Below are positions 20,171-31,690 of a DNA stretch of 64,000 nt, in pieces. The stretch is from Halesus radiatus (taxonomy: Eukaryota; Arthropoda; Insecta; Trichoptera; Limnephilidae). The position numbers and the translations under genes are program-made. How positions within the stretch are numbered: position 1 is the first letter of the stretch; the number at the start of each line of letters is the position of its first letter. The notes beneath the pieces were generated by a model that saw only the letters and a list, made by a program, of their open reading frames with translations, had not been told where the DNA came from and ran no database searches. The stretch is from positions 1 through 64,000 of the forward strand of contig JAHDVE020007858.1 in the NCBI GenBank assembly GCA_022606495.2, in the 5' to 3' direction.

Positions 20171-21300
20171 ATATATATATATATAAAGTGGTACATAAAG
20201 TTATTATTATTAATTTATGAATAATGACTTCAAATTTTCTAAAGGTGTATAATTATTTTGTGGGGTCATTATTAAAAAAAAAATTAGAAGTAATTTTGTA
20301 AAGCATACCATTAAAATAAAAGTACAGTGAACAGCGGTGTGAACAAAGTACTTCTTATTAATTTAAAAAATATATTTATAACATATTTACAAAATATACA
20401 AAGGCTTAGCATTCATTACAATCAAATCGGAAATATTACCTTTTCTGACCATCCTACACTAAGCCTATGTAAAGTTTTAAAATATGTAATTAAATTTTTT
20501 CTCTTTGAAAACATTATATTTAACGTATTGTGTAATAATAATTTAATTTATTCGAATTAATAAATAATCCCTCTCCGTCATCCTTCTCCCCCTTAACGTA
20601 GAAGAAATTATAGTTCAATAGATAAATTTAATGCTCCTATTTAGAATAACATACTGAAAATTTTAATTTCGGGGCGAGTTCCTAGTCATTCCTCAGAACA
20701 CTTCCCAGTTTTTTGTGAACATATATATATTTTTTTAATTTTAACTATTTGATATGTAAGTATATGTTTTTTGGTGCTCAGATAAATAATCTTTATCAAT
20801 TTTATTTGTTCTTTTAGTATATAACATATAATTAATTAAAGAAAAACATATTTAATTAATAAGTATTAAAAACGAACAAAAAACTAGACAGAAACTTAAA
20901 ATATTTACTTTTTCAAATAATTAAAAAAATAATGTTAAATCTTCATTTCTCTTTTTACAGGGTCAAAAATTGTCAAATCAGTGTTTCCCTATTTGAAATC
21001 CGTAATTAAAATGTTCTGAAAATCTTAAAATAATATAAGTTTTTCAATAAATGTAGGTATAATTGTTTTGTGGCATCATTATTAATAAAGTTAATAAGAC
21101 ATTATTTGTTTACACCACTGTTTAATATATATATATATATGAACATGTTTCTGAAGCGAAGCTACCCTCATCAGGATACATACAAGTAGTATACTTTGTA
21201 GTAGATGGAAGCTTCGCTTCCAAAATATATTGATATTTATATATGAAACAGCGTTGTAAACAAAGTATTTCTAATTAATTTGATTAAAATTAATAGTTTA
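20171..21300. mobile_element. Cluster of PLE 3'-end remnants
   Basis: 20190-20240 and 20255-20290 (TTTGTGGGGTCATTATTAAA), 20325-20365 (GCGGTGTGAACAAAGTACTT), 21060-21120 (TTTTGTGGCATCATTATTAA, then TTTGTTTACACCACTGTTTA) and 21120-21290 are all pieces of PLE ends, in both orientations. The 77-codon frame at 20327-20560 is a chance frame inside this. Older insertions appear to have served as targets for younger ones. Confidence 0.6.
21142..21174 (-). ncRNA. Hammerhead-like motif, partly decayed
   Basis: On the minus strand: CTGATGA, then GGGTAGC-TTC-GCTTCA, then GAAAC-AT-GTT. The core is perfect, but stem II has mismatches and the cleavage triplet would be GUU. A second, more decayed copy lies in plus orientation at about 21198-21235 (GATGGAAGCTTCGCTTCC), whose own stem GGAAGC/GCTTCC is perfect. 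Confidence 0.45.
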
Positions 21301-22591
21301 GAAGAAAACACCAATGTCCAGAGGAACAATCCATACACAGGAACACGACTTGCCTCAACTTATTTTAATTTGATCAAGAATCGTAACATTCATGTTTTAC
21401 ATGGTCGAGGATTGTTTTAATATGGCATACTCCTATTTATTTTTATCCGGGATCTCTTTTCTACTGAATTCAGTCTACTTTCGTTTTTCTTCTGCTGTTT
21501 CGATCTATTTCTTATTCTTCTAGTGCCATCTCCTATTGGGGGTGTGCTATTATCTGGGCATTCATTGTTCTGCCTCAATAAATTCTAGGGAGTATAATAA
21601 GGTGGTTTCCCGTTAGCTTCCACATCACAGTCCCAGTCAGTGGCTTCTATCCCCCAATGTTATGCAAAAGGATTGGTATCAGAACTCCTCTGTGTATTGC
21701 TCCGATGTTTAAGAATCTGTTATTACGTAGATTTATAAAATCTAGTTTAAAATGACAGCTTTAAAAAAAAACACGATATGGTATTTTGCTTTAGTTTCCC
21801 CGAGTATTCACTGAGATAACATCTGAACAAAATAGCAAAACAAACAAATAAAGTTCCTTTAAACTACTGTTTATATTTTTATAGTATTATTAGTAACGTA
21901 CCGGCTTTAAGCAAGAGTCAAAAGCCGCACGTGTCGGCTGTAAACTTATCTCCCAAGGATAATGGCACATATTAGTCAAGAAGGGTTACTAAAAACCGAA
22001 CTTGCTTTCTTCAAAAAGGATAAGTATGTTTGCTTAAAACCTTTTTTAGTGCAGTAGCTGCTTCTTGGGAATAATCTGATGGCAGACGGATGGGCGGTTA
22101 TCGGTTAAGCTTTCACTTCTTTGGAGAAACCAGATGGTGAATTGAATGTTGGGGTTAAGTTGGGTATTAAATTAGCATTCTAATTTTTGAAAATCCATGT
22201 AAATGCTTATTGCAGTTTTCATAGATTTCAACAATTCTGTTACATGAGTAATTTCGGTTAAGAAAATATGATTAAATGTGATTTACGAGCCTAATTATTG
22301 TACAGAATGTTTAAAAAAATATTGTCAGTAGGATTCAATGCCGTGCAGTGTGATATTTTAGCTTCTCACGAAACAGGAAGCAGTTATTCGTTATTTTAAT
22401 GGCCGCAAATATTATGTTTCGGATGTCAATTTAAATGTAAGGAAAATGACTCTAGTAACATTAAGATAATACAAATTATTCAGTGTTTTCGATGCTAATT
22501 CAGAAAAAGTGGAAAAATCGACCACCAAATAAAACAAAATATTCATTTTAAAAAATCAAGTCACAAAATATAATAATACACAATACCTATC
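21301..22591. other. No feature recognised
   Basis: About 1.3 kb without recognised repeat or coding similarity. Confidence 0.4.
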
Positions 22592-22676
22592 ATAACTAAC
22601 TAACTAACCATCACGCCGTTTCCCCGTAGGGGTAGGCAGAGAGGACGGACCGCCAAACAACTCGATCTTGGCATAT
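22592..22676 (-). mobile_element. RTE-like LINE 3' terminus
   Basis: It reads as the reverse complement of 33895-33980: AACTAACTAACTAACCATCA, then CCGTTTCCCCG, GGTAGGCAGAGAGGAC and CAACTCGATCTTGGCATA. Only about 85 bp plus the GTTAG-type tail are present, a severely 5'-truncated insertion. Confidence 0.7.
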
Positions 22677-23364
22677 ACCCATCATAATAGGTTTTAAAAC
22701 GTTCTGAAAATTAACGCAGGCTAGAAAACCAAAAACTTGTTTTTATTTTATTATTTTACTATTTTCGATCTGTAAAGCAGTTTTTTTTAACCTTTTTTGC
22801 TTTTGCACATTTCAGTGTAAGGGGGAACATTTTCAATGGCTGCATTGCAGTGAACCTAGTTCACAGTTCTGTATTTTATGTATAACATTATGAGTTTACG
22901 CGATGTCCCGCTAAACAGCGGTCAGAGCTGCAACTCACTACGTGTACGTGTCACGATAGCGCTTCATACCCGTACTGTCGAGATAAAAGTTAAAATTACT
23001 CTTAAAATGGTCCCCATGGAACTTTGCTTTCAGGAAAATCACACGAGAACGTGACACAAGGAGGCGAGGTAATGACGTAGAGTCGATGCCGCTAGCAGCC
23101 AGTCCAAGCAAGAAACCCTGGAATTGGGTTCATTATGGCAGTGGAAGTACTGGGTTTGGTTATATTGTTGATGTTATAATATGCAAAGTTCGAATAAGAA
23201 GGTGCAGAATACTTTGTTAAGTTTTAGTTATTGGAGAAAAGCGCACTTGAGGTATCACAAATTACCTATGTAAAGTATTTGTTAATATGATTTTCTAAGT
23301 AATTTAGTATTTCCAATAAGCATTTCTAAGGAAAGCTGATATCTGGTTACATTTTTATTAGTAA
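22677..23364. other. No assigned feature; moderately GC-rich patch at 22910-23120
   Basis: 22910-23120 has several CpG (TGTACGTGTCACGATAGCGC) and a donor-like GGCGAGGTAATG at about 23066, but I cannot follow an open frame into it with any family resemblance. The remainder is plain AT-rich DNA. Confidence 0.35.
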
Positions 23365-23480
23365 ACTAGGACACACGTGAAAAATCACGGCATATTATAG
23401 TTGTTGAATTTGTGAAGTTGAAATTTTATACCCTTCTTTCAAGATAAAATATAAAATTTTTTAAATATATTACAAATCTC
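23365..23480 (-). mobile_element. SINE family B, distal end only
   Basis: GGACACACGTGAAAAATCAC, then GGCATATTATAG and GAATTTGTGAAGTTGAAATT, matches the distal end of the 14.7 and 53.65 kb copies in the same orientation. The tRNA-like head is not present on the right, where the sequence becomes simple AT. Confidence 0.55.
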
Positions 23481-24033
23481 TATTTATTAACATAAATACA
23501 CGGTTTATTTAGAGAAGCAACTTATTAATTTAAATTGAAAACTTAATATATTTTTTTACTCTTATAAAGACTTATAATAAATTACATTTAAAAAAAAAAC
23601 TTCTTTTTTAAGTGTAATTTAAACATTAGAAAAATAATTGTTTGGCCTTAAAAAAAACATTGGAAAAGAAATGATTTCAGTGGAATTCAAAAGTTTATAA
23701 ATAAAAACAACCATAGTTCTTAGGAGATGAACTTTACGAAGTTTAGCTGATACCATGTAGTGATTCGAAGTTGACATTTGGTCGAGTCAATGTTGCCAGC
23801 ACGAGTGAAGTATCTAGTCCACATGTCCACAATGTTAAATAATATAAAAAAAGTAATTATATATAATAAAAAAAAAAATTAAAAATTGTTACTTAATAAT
23901 GGAAAAACAACGCATTGGTTCGATATTTTATTAATATCATTTGCCAAAAGTGCATATCGCATATTGTATACTCATGATACTCAATAATAATCAGTCGGGT
24001 TTGTAAACAACTTTACAACTATAACGGTCTATT
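23481..24033. other. No feature recognised
   Basis: AT-rich, with several A- and T-runs. Confidence 0.4.
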
Positions 24034-24172
24034 CACATCTACCCGCACCGTGCTGGCACTTCACAGAACAGAGTATTCACATTCGTGCGTGAATGTGTTC
24101 ATAGATAATGTGAGCAAAATTGCCGCGCCTGCCACTTTACGTGTCTGCACTTTGCGGTGCCGGTAGACGTGA
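24034..24172. mobile_element. Small inverted-repeat element (MITE-like)
   Basis: ATTCACATCTACCCGCACCG at about 24034 and CGGTGCCGGTAGACGTGAAT at about 24150 form a 20-bp terminal inverted repeat with three differences. The 140-bp interior is GC-richer than its surroundings and itself holds ATTCACATTCGTGCGTGAAT, an internal foldback. No target duplication is obvious to me. Confidence 0.5.
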
Positions 24173-24277
24173 ATTGAACTTTATGTATGTGCGGACATTT
24201 TAGCAGTGTTAATTGTTACTTAATTAATTTTATGTGATACAAGAATTAAGTTATATGAAAAAATATTATATTATATT

Positions 24278-24395
24278 TCCCACACTTTCCAGAGTGGAAT
24301 ATACTCTCAGTATCGCCTTGATGAAAAACAGCCATTCAGAATCGAAAAGGTGCTTGAAATGGCCTTGGCTGTGTTTGGCGACCGAATACGAATAA
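24278..24395 (+). mobile_element. SINE family A, body fragment
   Basis: CACTTTCCAGAGTGGAATAT, ACTCTCAGTATCGCC and GGTGCTTGAAATGGCC follow the family body; tRNA head and tail are both missing. Confidence 0.75.
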
Positions 24396-24870
24396 AAGGT
24401 CAATTTTTGCATCCAGTAAGTATTAAAGTAATATTGAATAAGTAGAAGAAATGAAATACTTGCGAATTATAATCGAAAATAAATTAAAAATTAACAAGTA
24501 GGATAAGGGGAAAATCAGATTTTAAAACAAGGAAATTGGTTAACAACACCATGTTACACATAAATTATGTAACAAGTATATATTGCACCTTTTATTGCAT
24601 TGAAGCAATGTTTGGCTATCATATTGTCATTGTTTGAGATACATTATCTATGATTTTGTGTCGTTTATTTTGACGACCTTGCAAGGAGTTTACCTATGAG
24701 GTTGAGAAACAGAAGGAAACCATTCTTTCTACAGGCGCCGGTGGCTTCGGGCCGTTTAGCCGCCAGCGGCCGTGTGATGATTTTAATCGCCCTTATCAAA
24801 CTTTTATATTACCACATTATAACTACCGCCAACATCATTCTTCAAGATGGAAGAACTGTACTTCTGGGAG
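24396..24870. other. No assigned feature
   Basis: GC content rises from about 24735 (GGCTTCGGGCCGTTTAGCCG), leading into the array that follows. The 68-codon frame at 24696 has no recognisable domain. Confidence 0.35.
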
Positions 24871-25190
24871 GATCGACGCCCCGTGGTGAAGCCCGATGGT
24901 AACTTCACCATCCTCCGCTTTACCTGATCGCCGCACCAGACGGGCTACGTACGTCATACATGGATCTGTCGCCTCATGATGAAGCTTGATGGTACGTCCT
25001 CCGATTTACCTGTTCTCCGGACCAGACGTGCCCTGCAGATCATCTACAGACCTGACGCCCGATGATGACTGATGCCATCGATGGTATCCTGACCATCCTC
25101 CACTTTAGCCGATCGTGCCCTGCAGATAATCTACAGACCTAACGCCCCGTGATGGCCTCCGTTGATCTCTGGGTCATCCTTTTGAACGTT
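24871..25190. repeat. GC-rich diverged tandem repeat, about 86-92-bp units, 3.5 copies
   Basis: Unit starts are near 24871 (GATCGACGCCCCGTGGTGAA), 24963 (GATCTGTCGCCTCATGATGA), 25049 (ACCTGACGCCCGATGATGAC) and 25137 (ACCTAACGCCCCGTGATGG). Shared internal words are CATCCTCC-CTTTA, CCGATCGTGCCCTGCAGAT and ATCTACAGACCT. Units are well diverged. The GATGATGG words resemble those in the GC-rich elements at 62.8 and 63.5 kb. Confidence 0.6.
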
Positions 25191-25564
25191 CGTCACCACT
25201 GCACGTGGCCACGAACCTAACATACTACACTACTACGAACAGCCGGTACCATTTTAACATTATTTCAATAGCAAGCTTTTCTTAACTTTAGTAGGATAAA
25301 TCAGGATATCTTTCATTTAATATATCGATATTGTTTTTCACTCTAATAAGTAATCCCACGATAACCAGAGTACGATCTGCCCTAGTGGGTCTACGTATGA
25401 TCTGAGATTATTTGTATGGATGCTAAAATAGTACAATGTCGAAAGATGATTGTACTGGCGCCCTTCTATTGAACACATAAAATATCTGCATATTATCAGG
25501 CCCTACGTAAGTATGTTTATTTATTGTTTCGGTGAAATCTTGAGTCCGAGGTGTACGTGTAATG
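25191..25564. other. No feature recognised
   Basis: Nothing identifiable. Confidence 0.4.
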
Positions 25565-25640
25565 TCCGCTATAGTCCCACTGGCTCCATACCGTTGCGAC
25601 CAGTTGGGACTCTTGCAGAGTATTCACACTGTGCATGTGG
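25565..25640 (+). mobile_element. SINE family A, tail fragment
   Basis: TATAGTCCCACTGGCTCCAT and ACCAGTTGGGACTCTTGCAG, then GTATTCACA, is the family tail in sense orientation; the rest is missing. Confidence 0.65.
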
Positions 25641-26838
25641 AATAATCAATTCATAAAAAAGAAACCTTTCATTGCATTATAATAACAGGTAGGTCGTGAA
25701 TACTAACACAATAACCATTTAGCCGCAAAACAGTTCAATTTATCATAACCTAGCTGGAAATTAAAAAGCAGGGTTGTTTTTTGGCTTAATTCATGCTTGC
25801 AGACTGCGAACTGGATACGGCTTTGAACGTGGACTCAGCAAAACTATCGACTTGGTTGCAGCCGAATTAGCTGTTAGTACAAACAACTCATTACTGTTTT
25901 GAGAATGCGCATCACGCATAAGCTTGAGGTTTAAGCTGCATAAGGGAAACCGAGTTGCAGTTTCATTTTTTTTATATGTTCTCGTTAAAAAGGTCAATAC
26001 GGTTAAAGTAAACACTTCTGCTAACTTTGTTAAATAACAAAAACAAAATTAGTTGTTGAGAAGACAAACCAAATTTAAAAATGCATTGGCGAAACGTGAA
26101 AATTAGTAATACTATTTATGCATTTTGGCCATTTGTTTTTGTTTGTGCAGTCTTTCAAACTTAGATCGCCAAATTAACACTAAACTGGACCGGTTAAAAT
26201 TATTTTTTTCTTTGTTTAACAAAACGAAGTTATAAGTTCATTTTAAGAGTCTGGACATGGTCTCTCCTTAACTTATAATCGTGTTATAACAGTTATTGAC
26301 TAGTGATTGTCATCCGGATTATCGGAATTTGCGAAAAACCCCTGCTTCGGATCGGATTTTTTTTTTAAATATGAAATCCGAACTTGAAATGGTTTACAAA
26401 AAAAGGTATTTGGATAGAAATGTTGTATAGAATGACGCATCCAACAGGCTAATAGGCATGAAATACTTAACACATAAACATTTATAAGATAAGAATAAGC
26501 AAATTTGTAATAATAAGGTTGATAACCCAATGAATATCCAAAATACAAAGAAGCGTGCTTATTATTTAGCCACAAGTGAAACTTTAAAAAAAATTCAATG
26601 GGGCACCTCTCTTAACATGTATATCATAAAAAAAGTTTTTTTTTAATTTTTCAGTGATATTTTAAATTTTTGAAGATATTTCACTTTAAAAATCCAGATT
26701 TTTTTCGGATTACCGAGTTTCACGAAATCTGAAAATCCGTTTTCTCTAAACGGATCTGGAATTTCAATCTCTAGTTGTCAACCAACAAATTTAGCAAGTG
26801 TTTGATTTTTTTTATTTTTACATAAGATAAATAGACGG
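25641..26838. other. No feature recognised
   Basis: About 1.2 kb without repeat similarity in the window. The frames at 25791-26015 and 26300-26575 have no motif. Confidence 0.4.
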
Positions 26839-27168
26839 TCTAGACTATAGGGTTCCAAATTGGACCGTATGGGGACACCCGGGGGGTTTTTATAGAATTT
26901 CAAGGGGTCCATGGCAAGGAGAAAAAAAAGGAGTCTACGAGAAGTAAATGGAGGTCCATGAACCGGAGCTCATTTAGACTGCATGCACAGTAAAGCACCG
27001 TAGTAAGTTTTGCTCGATAAACATACGTTGCGTCAACGCTGGCACTTTCATGAGCAAGTTTTTATAAATGTTCATACCAGCAGCAATGCATCGCGAAGTG
27101 AATAAATACCACTTATTCAGTATTCAGGTCCACGGGGGAAAAAGTTTGGGAACCTATGGACTCTAGAC
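26839..27168. mobile_element. Non-autonomous hAT-like DNA transposon with target duplication
   Basis: The flanks carry TCTAGAC at 26839-26845 and 27162-27168, a 7-base identical direct repeat (8 with one mismatch), fitting the 8-bp duplication of hAT elements. The ends are imperfect inverted repeats: TATAGGGTTCCAAATTGGAC on the left and GTTTGGGAACCTATGG on the right; GGTTCCCAAACTTTTT is a familiar hAT end. The 316-bp interior is non-coding, so it would need a transposase from elsewhere. Confidence 0.6.
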
Positions 27169-27359
27169 AAAACACTTCTCAGACATTTATCTCGAAATTA
27201 TAAACAAAAATCACCTTATTCGGCATTTATTAAAAATACGTGAATATAATATACATAAGATAGCACGTGTTTCGAGTACCGATCTGAACAAAAACTGAAA
27301 GGACTTGTCAACAAACTGCCGTCTTACGGACTTCATATACTCGTATACTTCTGTAGGTG

Positions 27360-28090
27360 GATTGGCGACCTTTTGAGGGAGAGATCGATTCTGATGATTG
27401 CTGACGGTTTCATCTCTTTCTCGCATTCAATAAATGCTGGCATCCCACAGGGATCAGTTCTGTCGCCGACATTGTTTTTGTTGCATATCAATGACCCCTT
27501 GACATGCTCAATTCATTGTTACTCGGATAGTACAGTTTATGATAGCTTTTTGTTTGGCAAATCCCCAAAGGGCACACAAACTCCAACTGCTCGGAGGGCT
27601 TTGAATCGGAGAATGGACGGTTATCTCGAGAGGGTTTCCTCTTGGGGTAAGAATAACCTCATCGAATTTAATACTTCAAAGAGCTGATCATGTCCAATTA
27701 CATCTAAAAGGGATCGAAAATACAATCTAGCCTTATTTAATGGACGCAATCTTCTCAAAAAGCCCTCCATTGATATGCTTGGAGTAACTCTTAAGTGACG
27801 ATCTCAGGTATGGGGCTCCATCGAAGCCAGAATAAAATTAGCTTCTCAGAAGCGAGGCGTATTGTACAGAGCCCATAGATACTCCGATGACGGCATCCTC
27901 TATGTTTCCTTTCTCCTACAACATGGGTCTCTTCAAGACCGATGTTCACTTCTTCTTATCCTCTAAAAGATACTTCACACAGCATTTCCAAAGATGACAT
28001 AGGCCTTGAGGGAAATTATTTATTTCGGGGCTTCCTGTGTGGAGCAACTGTGAAAAAAACTACGAACTTTGAGCTAAAGGCGAATCTACC
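27360..28090 (+). mobile_element. LINE-J copy b: reverse transcriptase fragment
   Basis: From about 27370 it reads RERSILMIADG, AGIPQGSVLSPTLFLLHIND (RT block with the QG motif) and CYSDSTVYDSFLF, where the catalytic YADD box has lost one residue and one Asp. Then RRMDGYLERVSSWGKNNL, a TGA at about 27685, and PSIDMLGVTL, SIEARIKLASQKRGVLYRA in shifted frames. From 27900 it jumps to the 3' end (GACATAGGCCTTGAGGG near 27995; GGGGCTTCCTGTGTGGAGC at 28025). It is the only copy with a long continuous RT core, but the damaged active site and stops make it dead. Confidence 0.8.
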
Positions 28091-28241
28091 AATTTGTATT
28101 AATTTGGAAGCGCCATAAAATATGGAAAATTGTCCACCTGTCCTTAACCCCTTCATGCACTTTCATCCTTGGGGAGTTGTTGTCAAGCCTTACAGTCTAT
28201 TAATAAATGTACCTTGTCATTAAGTCCAGGTAGGAGAGCTA

Positions 28242-28430
28242 TGTTTTTTTAACGAGGACTTGGAGCTCCTCCCTGACACTTCGGGTGACCCCGCACTGAG
28301 CCACGTGTTCCGAGTCCTGAGTCCAGCCACCTCACCCAGCCCCCCCCCCCCGTGACCTATGTAGCATCCACTCTTGTCTGGACCATAATTGTATTATTTT
28401 ATGATTTTAGGTGAAACACGTGTCTGTTAG
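28242..28430 (+). other. Orphan G+C-rich open stretch, unidentified
   Basis: One frame stays open for about 57 codons from the TAA at 28249 to a TGA, reading EDLELLPDTSGDPALSHVFR, then a Pro-rich run over a C homopolymer (28340-28352), then a hydrophobic stretch. It has no ATG. It may be an exon-like remnant, part of a mobile-element gag, or chance in a GC-rich patch; I recognise no family. Confidence 0.2.
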
Positions 28431-28962
28431 CTACAAGGACACTGTATTAAGCTAAAAGTCCTATGGGCTGAATCACTTCCAACCGCAAAAGTAAACTAAT
28501 GGATGTAGAAAACCTCCTGCTAAAAGGTTTTAAATTGTTAATATCGATATGACATAAAGCCACGTTTTTCTGAAACTTTTTTTCCACAATTTATTATCAG
28601 TTGGCTTTGAAGCCCAAATTGGACAACCACAAAAAAAACTACATTTTTATTCCTAGGAAATATTATTTTATATTTTTAAATTTGCCATAAGGCAATAAAT
28701 TCACTTACATTTATAAGATAATTTGCTAAAACGATTTTTATTTGGTGAGGATCGACACATAAACTTCGAAATTAATGATATATGGTAAAAAGTGAGAAAT
28801 ACAAATACAAAGAAAGACACATTTTATTTCTTTGAATGTGGTGAAAATTGTTCTCTATGCGTATTATCCAAACTTAATAACATAATTAAAGTCTAGTTCG
28901 ATAAATGTCATAGATTAAGTTCGCAGCATTCGATGTGATACTGTACGAGTATGTATAAATAG
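28431..28962. other. No feature recognised
   Basis: AT-rich, nothing identifiable. Confidence 0.4.
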
Positions 28963-29352
28963 TGCATCCATAGTCGAGAGGTAAGGCTCTTGACTACGAA
29001 TCCGAAGGTCGCGGGTTCAAATCCTGGCGTGCGTAAGTAAATTTCATTTGATAAATTTGTGCTGTTTCACAATTAATTAATTGCAAAATAATATGTAATA
29101 TATTTTCGCGCTTTCCGGAGTGGAAGATACTCTCAGTATCGCCCTGGTGAGAGACCACCATTCAGAATTGAAATGTTGCTTGAAATGTTGTGTTTGGTGA
29201 CCTGATCTGAATAGCCAGGTATTTTTCCACCTTCCTCTTTTCCTTCCCCTCCCAATACCTTCAGCCTCACAACATTCCCCAATTGAGGATGCCATGGTCT
29301 CACTAGCTCCAGACGGTTGGGAGCAGTCGGGACTCTTGTGGGGTATTCACAT
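28963..29352 (+). mobile_element. SINE family A, copy 5, full length
   Basis: The head is TGCATCCATAGTCGAGAGGT and GGTCGCGGGTTCAAATCCTG, with an intact B box; the body and tail continue to GGGTATTCACATAAAAAAAC. One deletion of about 12 bp lies before TGTTGTGTTTGGTGACC. The head differs by a few bases from the 40.46 kb copy. Confidence 0.9.
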
Positions 29353-30119
29353 AAAAAAACGACAACATACAGAACATCTAGGTATTCTAAACATGTGTTA
29401 CACTTTGCCGACTTGTCTGCGCATTATAAATAAAACCTACCCCCATTAATCACTTGGTCCATAGCATATCGAGTGTTAATAAATAAATCAACGTCAATCT
29501 ACAAGTGTGGAAAGTCTGCTAAGATTTACGGACCTCGTTAAAAATTCTTTGATTTACCATCGAAACGTACTGGACAGGGTTAGATAAGAAAAAATAACCC
29601 GGCGCATATTGAAATGCGTATGTTTTTTTGGAAAAGAGTGTGGAATTTTAACCCGACCCTCGCAGTCCAAAGGGTCCCGGGAGACCCCGGCATTAGTTCC
29701 CGCGTAGGGCAGCTTCTACAACTTTATTTTCATACGACGTGACGCCTTGGGAAGGGTAGGTTTAGTGTTCGGAAACCGAAGGCTGTCGTTTGTATACAAA
29801 TCTTATTGAATTTTATTTTCAAAGGTGCCATACAAAACCTACCCATGGTGTCTACGCCTTTGTGAACAGTAATAATCTAATAGGTCTGGATTTTCATAGG
29901 GACGGATTCTATATTTAAATGGATTCGCGCAGCCAATGTGACGCCTATTGACGTAAAAATATTTTATGAATATTCTACATCTTTTCTGTGGAGTTTATGA
30001 CGAAGACCTTCTTTTTACAACACACGTTAGTCCCATTACCCATAGCTAGTTATGCAATATACTAGTATTACCAATATAACTATAATTTCACTTACCCATT
30101 TTGAAATCTGATACCGTTA
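29353..30119. other. No feature recognised
   Basis: 29640-29770 is moderately GC-rich (AGGGTCCCGGGAGACCCCGG) but shows no coding frame of note. Confidence 0.4.
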
Positions 30120-30320
30120 AATAATTCCAATTACCTGAAGCTAGTGGGATATTATTCCCACTTTTTATAAGGAATGTTGCGAGGCTGAAGGAGGTAAGAA
30201 AAGAGAAAGGGGAACAACGTGGTTTGAAAGTACCTAGACATTCATATCTGATCAATCAACATAGCTTAAGCCATTTCAAATAACTTTTCAATTCAGAAAG
30301 ATAAAAGTATCTCACACATC
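30120..30320 (-). mobile_element. SINE family A, old fragment
   Basis: GGAATGTTGCGAGGCTGAAG, CATTCATATCTGATCAATCA and AAGCCATTTCAAATAACTTT follow the family in reverse orientation with high divergence; the tRNA head is gone. Confidence 0.6.
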
Positions 30321-31199
30321 GGATTGAGATAGTATGAGAAAAACTCAATATTTTTAATCATTTGATAACGGTTTTTGCTTTCGGTATTCTTGTATGCAGA
30401 TTTAGGAGTTTAATTCTCTGCCACTGAAATGCAGATTTAAACATTTTTTAATGGATGTATTTAGCTTTTTTCAGGAGTCTTGACTCATTTCAAATAAATA
30501 CAATGCCAAGGAAAGTATCTTTAGAATAATGTGTGTTATTTTGATTGTTCCGTTTATACTCGCCGTGATTTTCGAGTGCGTATAGTTTTTCTGTATTGCA
30601 GAATATTACGTTATTTCCAGCGTTGTGGTGTTGATTGCAACGTTTGATGAAATGGCTCCGCAGCTCTGCAAAAGGCATTAATAAGTAAGCAGACCCCTGG
30701 GCGAGAGCACTGACCCGAGATCACTTCGCGGTCCCGCAGGATACGGCTGTAAGATAGCAGATTACACGTGTCCACTGCATACTCGTACATGATTCATAAG
30801 GATAACACAAGCAAGATAGAGGGTCGAAAAGCATTCGGAGGAAATTAGTATGAGAATTGCTTACTTATTATATACCTACCTAATACACCAGCAGACAATA
30901 TTTAATATTTTCATTTTAGCAAAAACTTAAGTTATAATAAAATTTTTCTAACATCAGAGTATATATGCGCGGAACCAGTGTGATTATAGCGTCTGCAATT
31001 GGGGTACAATAACAGTGCAACAAACGCTGACAATGAACGCAATGATATTTATAGATAAAATAAGAAACAACTTTTTAACAAAATTATGTACAACATGGAC
31101 ATCCACTGACATAAAAGGACGGAAAAGAGATGAAATATTATAATGCACTGCCGGTAACAATCAAAATCACACCGATGCATAAATTTAAAAGCTGATTAT
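30321..31199. other. No feature recognised
   Basis: A small GC-richer patch at 30690-30775 (GATCACTTCGCGGTCCCGCA); otherwise AT-rich. Confidence 0.4.
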
Positions 31200-31690
31200 A
31201 AGAACCAAATTAAGTAATGGAAGATACAATCCAATCGAATGTAATAGTATTCAATAGTATACATATAAGTTATCTATAGTTATACGTAATAATATAAAAT
31301 TGTATATAAGTTATAATAATACCATAAAACAGGCATGTACCTAATTTGGTAGTCAAAAATAATGTAAACTACATAGTTTACATTATTTTGGTACATACCA
31401 AAACTTATAAATTTGAATATGTAAAATAAAAAAAAATAATTAAAAAAATTAGTTATAATTAATATCCAATGGTAAATAAGTTATCATTAGTTATATGCAC
31501 TATTATCCATTAGTACATAAGTTGTAATTATTATTTACATTTAATAGTATCCAATAGTATATAAGTTATATGTTATATGGGTATATAAGCATTATTTATA
31601 TGTAATAGTATATAAGGTGTAATAATTAGTTATATGTAATAGTATATAAGGTGTAATAATTAGTTATATGTAATAGTATATAAGTTTCAG
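31200..31690. repeat. Degenerate minisatellite of TTATATGTAATAGTATATAAG-like words, left part
   Basis: Variants of GTAATAGTATCCAATAGTAT and ATATAAGTTATA recur through 490 bp. The most regular part, at about 31610-31685, is a 34-bp unit (AAGGTGTAATAATTAGTTAT) in two copies. Matching words resume at 33981-34065 on the far side of inserted mobile elements. Confidence 0.65.

Noticed and set aside
23040..23080. Possible exon with a GT donor (GGCGAGGTAATG)
   Set aside because: No open frame with family resemblance leads into it; one donor-like site is expected by chance.
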